Below are positions 5,610 through 5,659 of a stretch of 5,659 nucleotides of DNA, one piece after another. Within the stretch, counting starts at the first letter, position 1. Each line of letters opens with the position of its first letter. Source of the stretch: Clostridia bacterium (lineage in GTDB: Bacteria; Bacillota; Clostridia; Christensenellales; Aristaeellaceae). Both the position numbers and the translations under genes were made by a program. Location: contig JAFWBZ010000355.1 in the NCBI GenBank assembly GCA_017537105.1, positions 1-5,659 on the forward strand, given 5' to 3'. The notes under the pieces were generated by a model. That model did no database searches, had not been told where the DNA came from, and was given only the letters and a program-made list of their open reading frames with translations.

Positions 5610-5625
5610 CAAACGTAGACGTTTG
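5610..5625. promoter_or_regulatory. Palindrome CAAACGT-AG-ACGTTTG, possible operator
   Basis: Two 7-base half-sites flank a 2-base centre. The symmetry and the A/T-to-CG pattern resemble binding sites of dimeric repressors, and the site lies 34 bases from the right edge, where an off-window promoter could be. A loop of two bases makes it a poor RNA hairpin, so a DNA-level site is more natural. No -35/-10 pair can be assigned in the remaining bases. Confidence 0.3.
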
Positions 5626-5659
5626 CTCCCGAAAAATGCAATTCTGACGTACATGCCAA

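Noticed and set aside
5364..5625. CRISPR array
   Set aside because: The hairpins differ in sequence, arm length and spacing; there is no direct repeat with regular spacers.
5078..5647. A 189-codon + strand frame after the operon
   Set aside because: It reads straight through several hairpins, becomes Arg/Ser-rich, has no good ribosome site and matches no family I know. The first 45 or so codons look mildly protein-like, so a decayed fragment is possible but not supported.

Overview
The window reads as one stretch of a catabolic operon from a high-GC bacterium, followed by a non-coding, hairpin-rich tail. The coding part has strongly G/C-biased third codon positions and clear AGGAGG-type ribosome sites. 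It includes a large flavin/iron-sulfur enzyme of a kind common in anaerobes. A high-GC anaerobic Firmicute or a Coriobacteria-like gut organism would fit, but nothing here fixes the taxonomy.

Layout, all on the + strand: (1) bases 2-685, the 3' part of a glucosamine-6-phosphate deaminase-like (NagB/6-phosphogluconolactonase superfamily) enzyme, cut by the left edge; (2) 698-1438, a creatininase-family metal-dependent amidohydrolase; (3) 1456-2526, a Gfo/Idh/MocA-family NAD(P)-dependent oxidoreductase; (4) 2530-5061, an 843-residue fusion joining a dihydropyrimidine/dihydroorotate dehydrogenase-type FMN barrel, a GltD/PreT-type Fe-S/FAD/NAD(P) reductase and a C-terminal ferredoxin domain. The gaps are 12, 17 and 3 bases, with no room for internal promoters or terminators, so the four genes are almost certainly co-transcribed.

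Together the genes look like a pathway that takes apart a nitrogen-containing, sugar-linked compound. The FMN/FAD/Fe-S protein could reduce a C=C bond in an unsaturated ring. The creatininase homologue could open a cyclic amide, the job dihydropyrimidinase does in reductive pyrimidine breakdown. The Gfo/Idh/MocA enzyme could oxidise a sugar or cyclitol hydroxyl, and the NagB-like enzyme could isomerise or deaminate the phosphorylated sugar. The substrate is unknown. Several active-site positions differ from the textbook enzymes, so names such as 'glucosamine-6-phosphate deaminase', 'creatininase' and 'dihydropyrimidine dehydrogenase' should be read as family labels.

After base 5061 there is no confident gene. 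A 41-codon ORF with a plausible ribosome site (5253-5378) ends inside a strong 13-bp stem-loop (5364-5395). From there to the right edge lie seven successive, non-identical inverted repeats, four with a bulged stem. Some may be converging terminators; the dense array as a whole is the least explained structure in the window.
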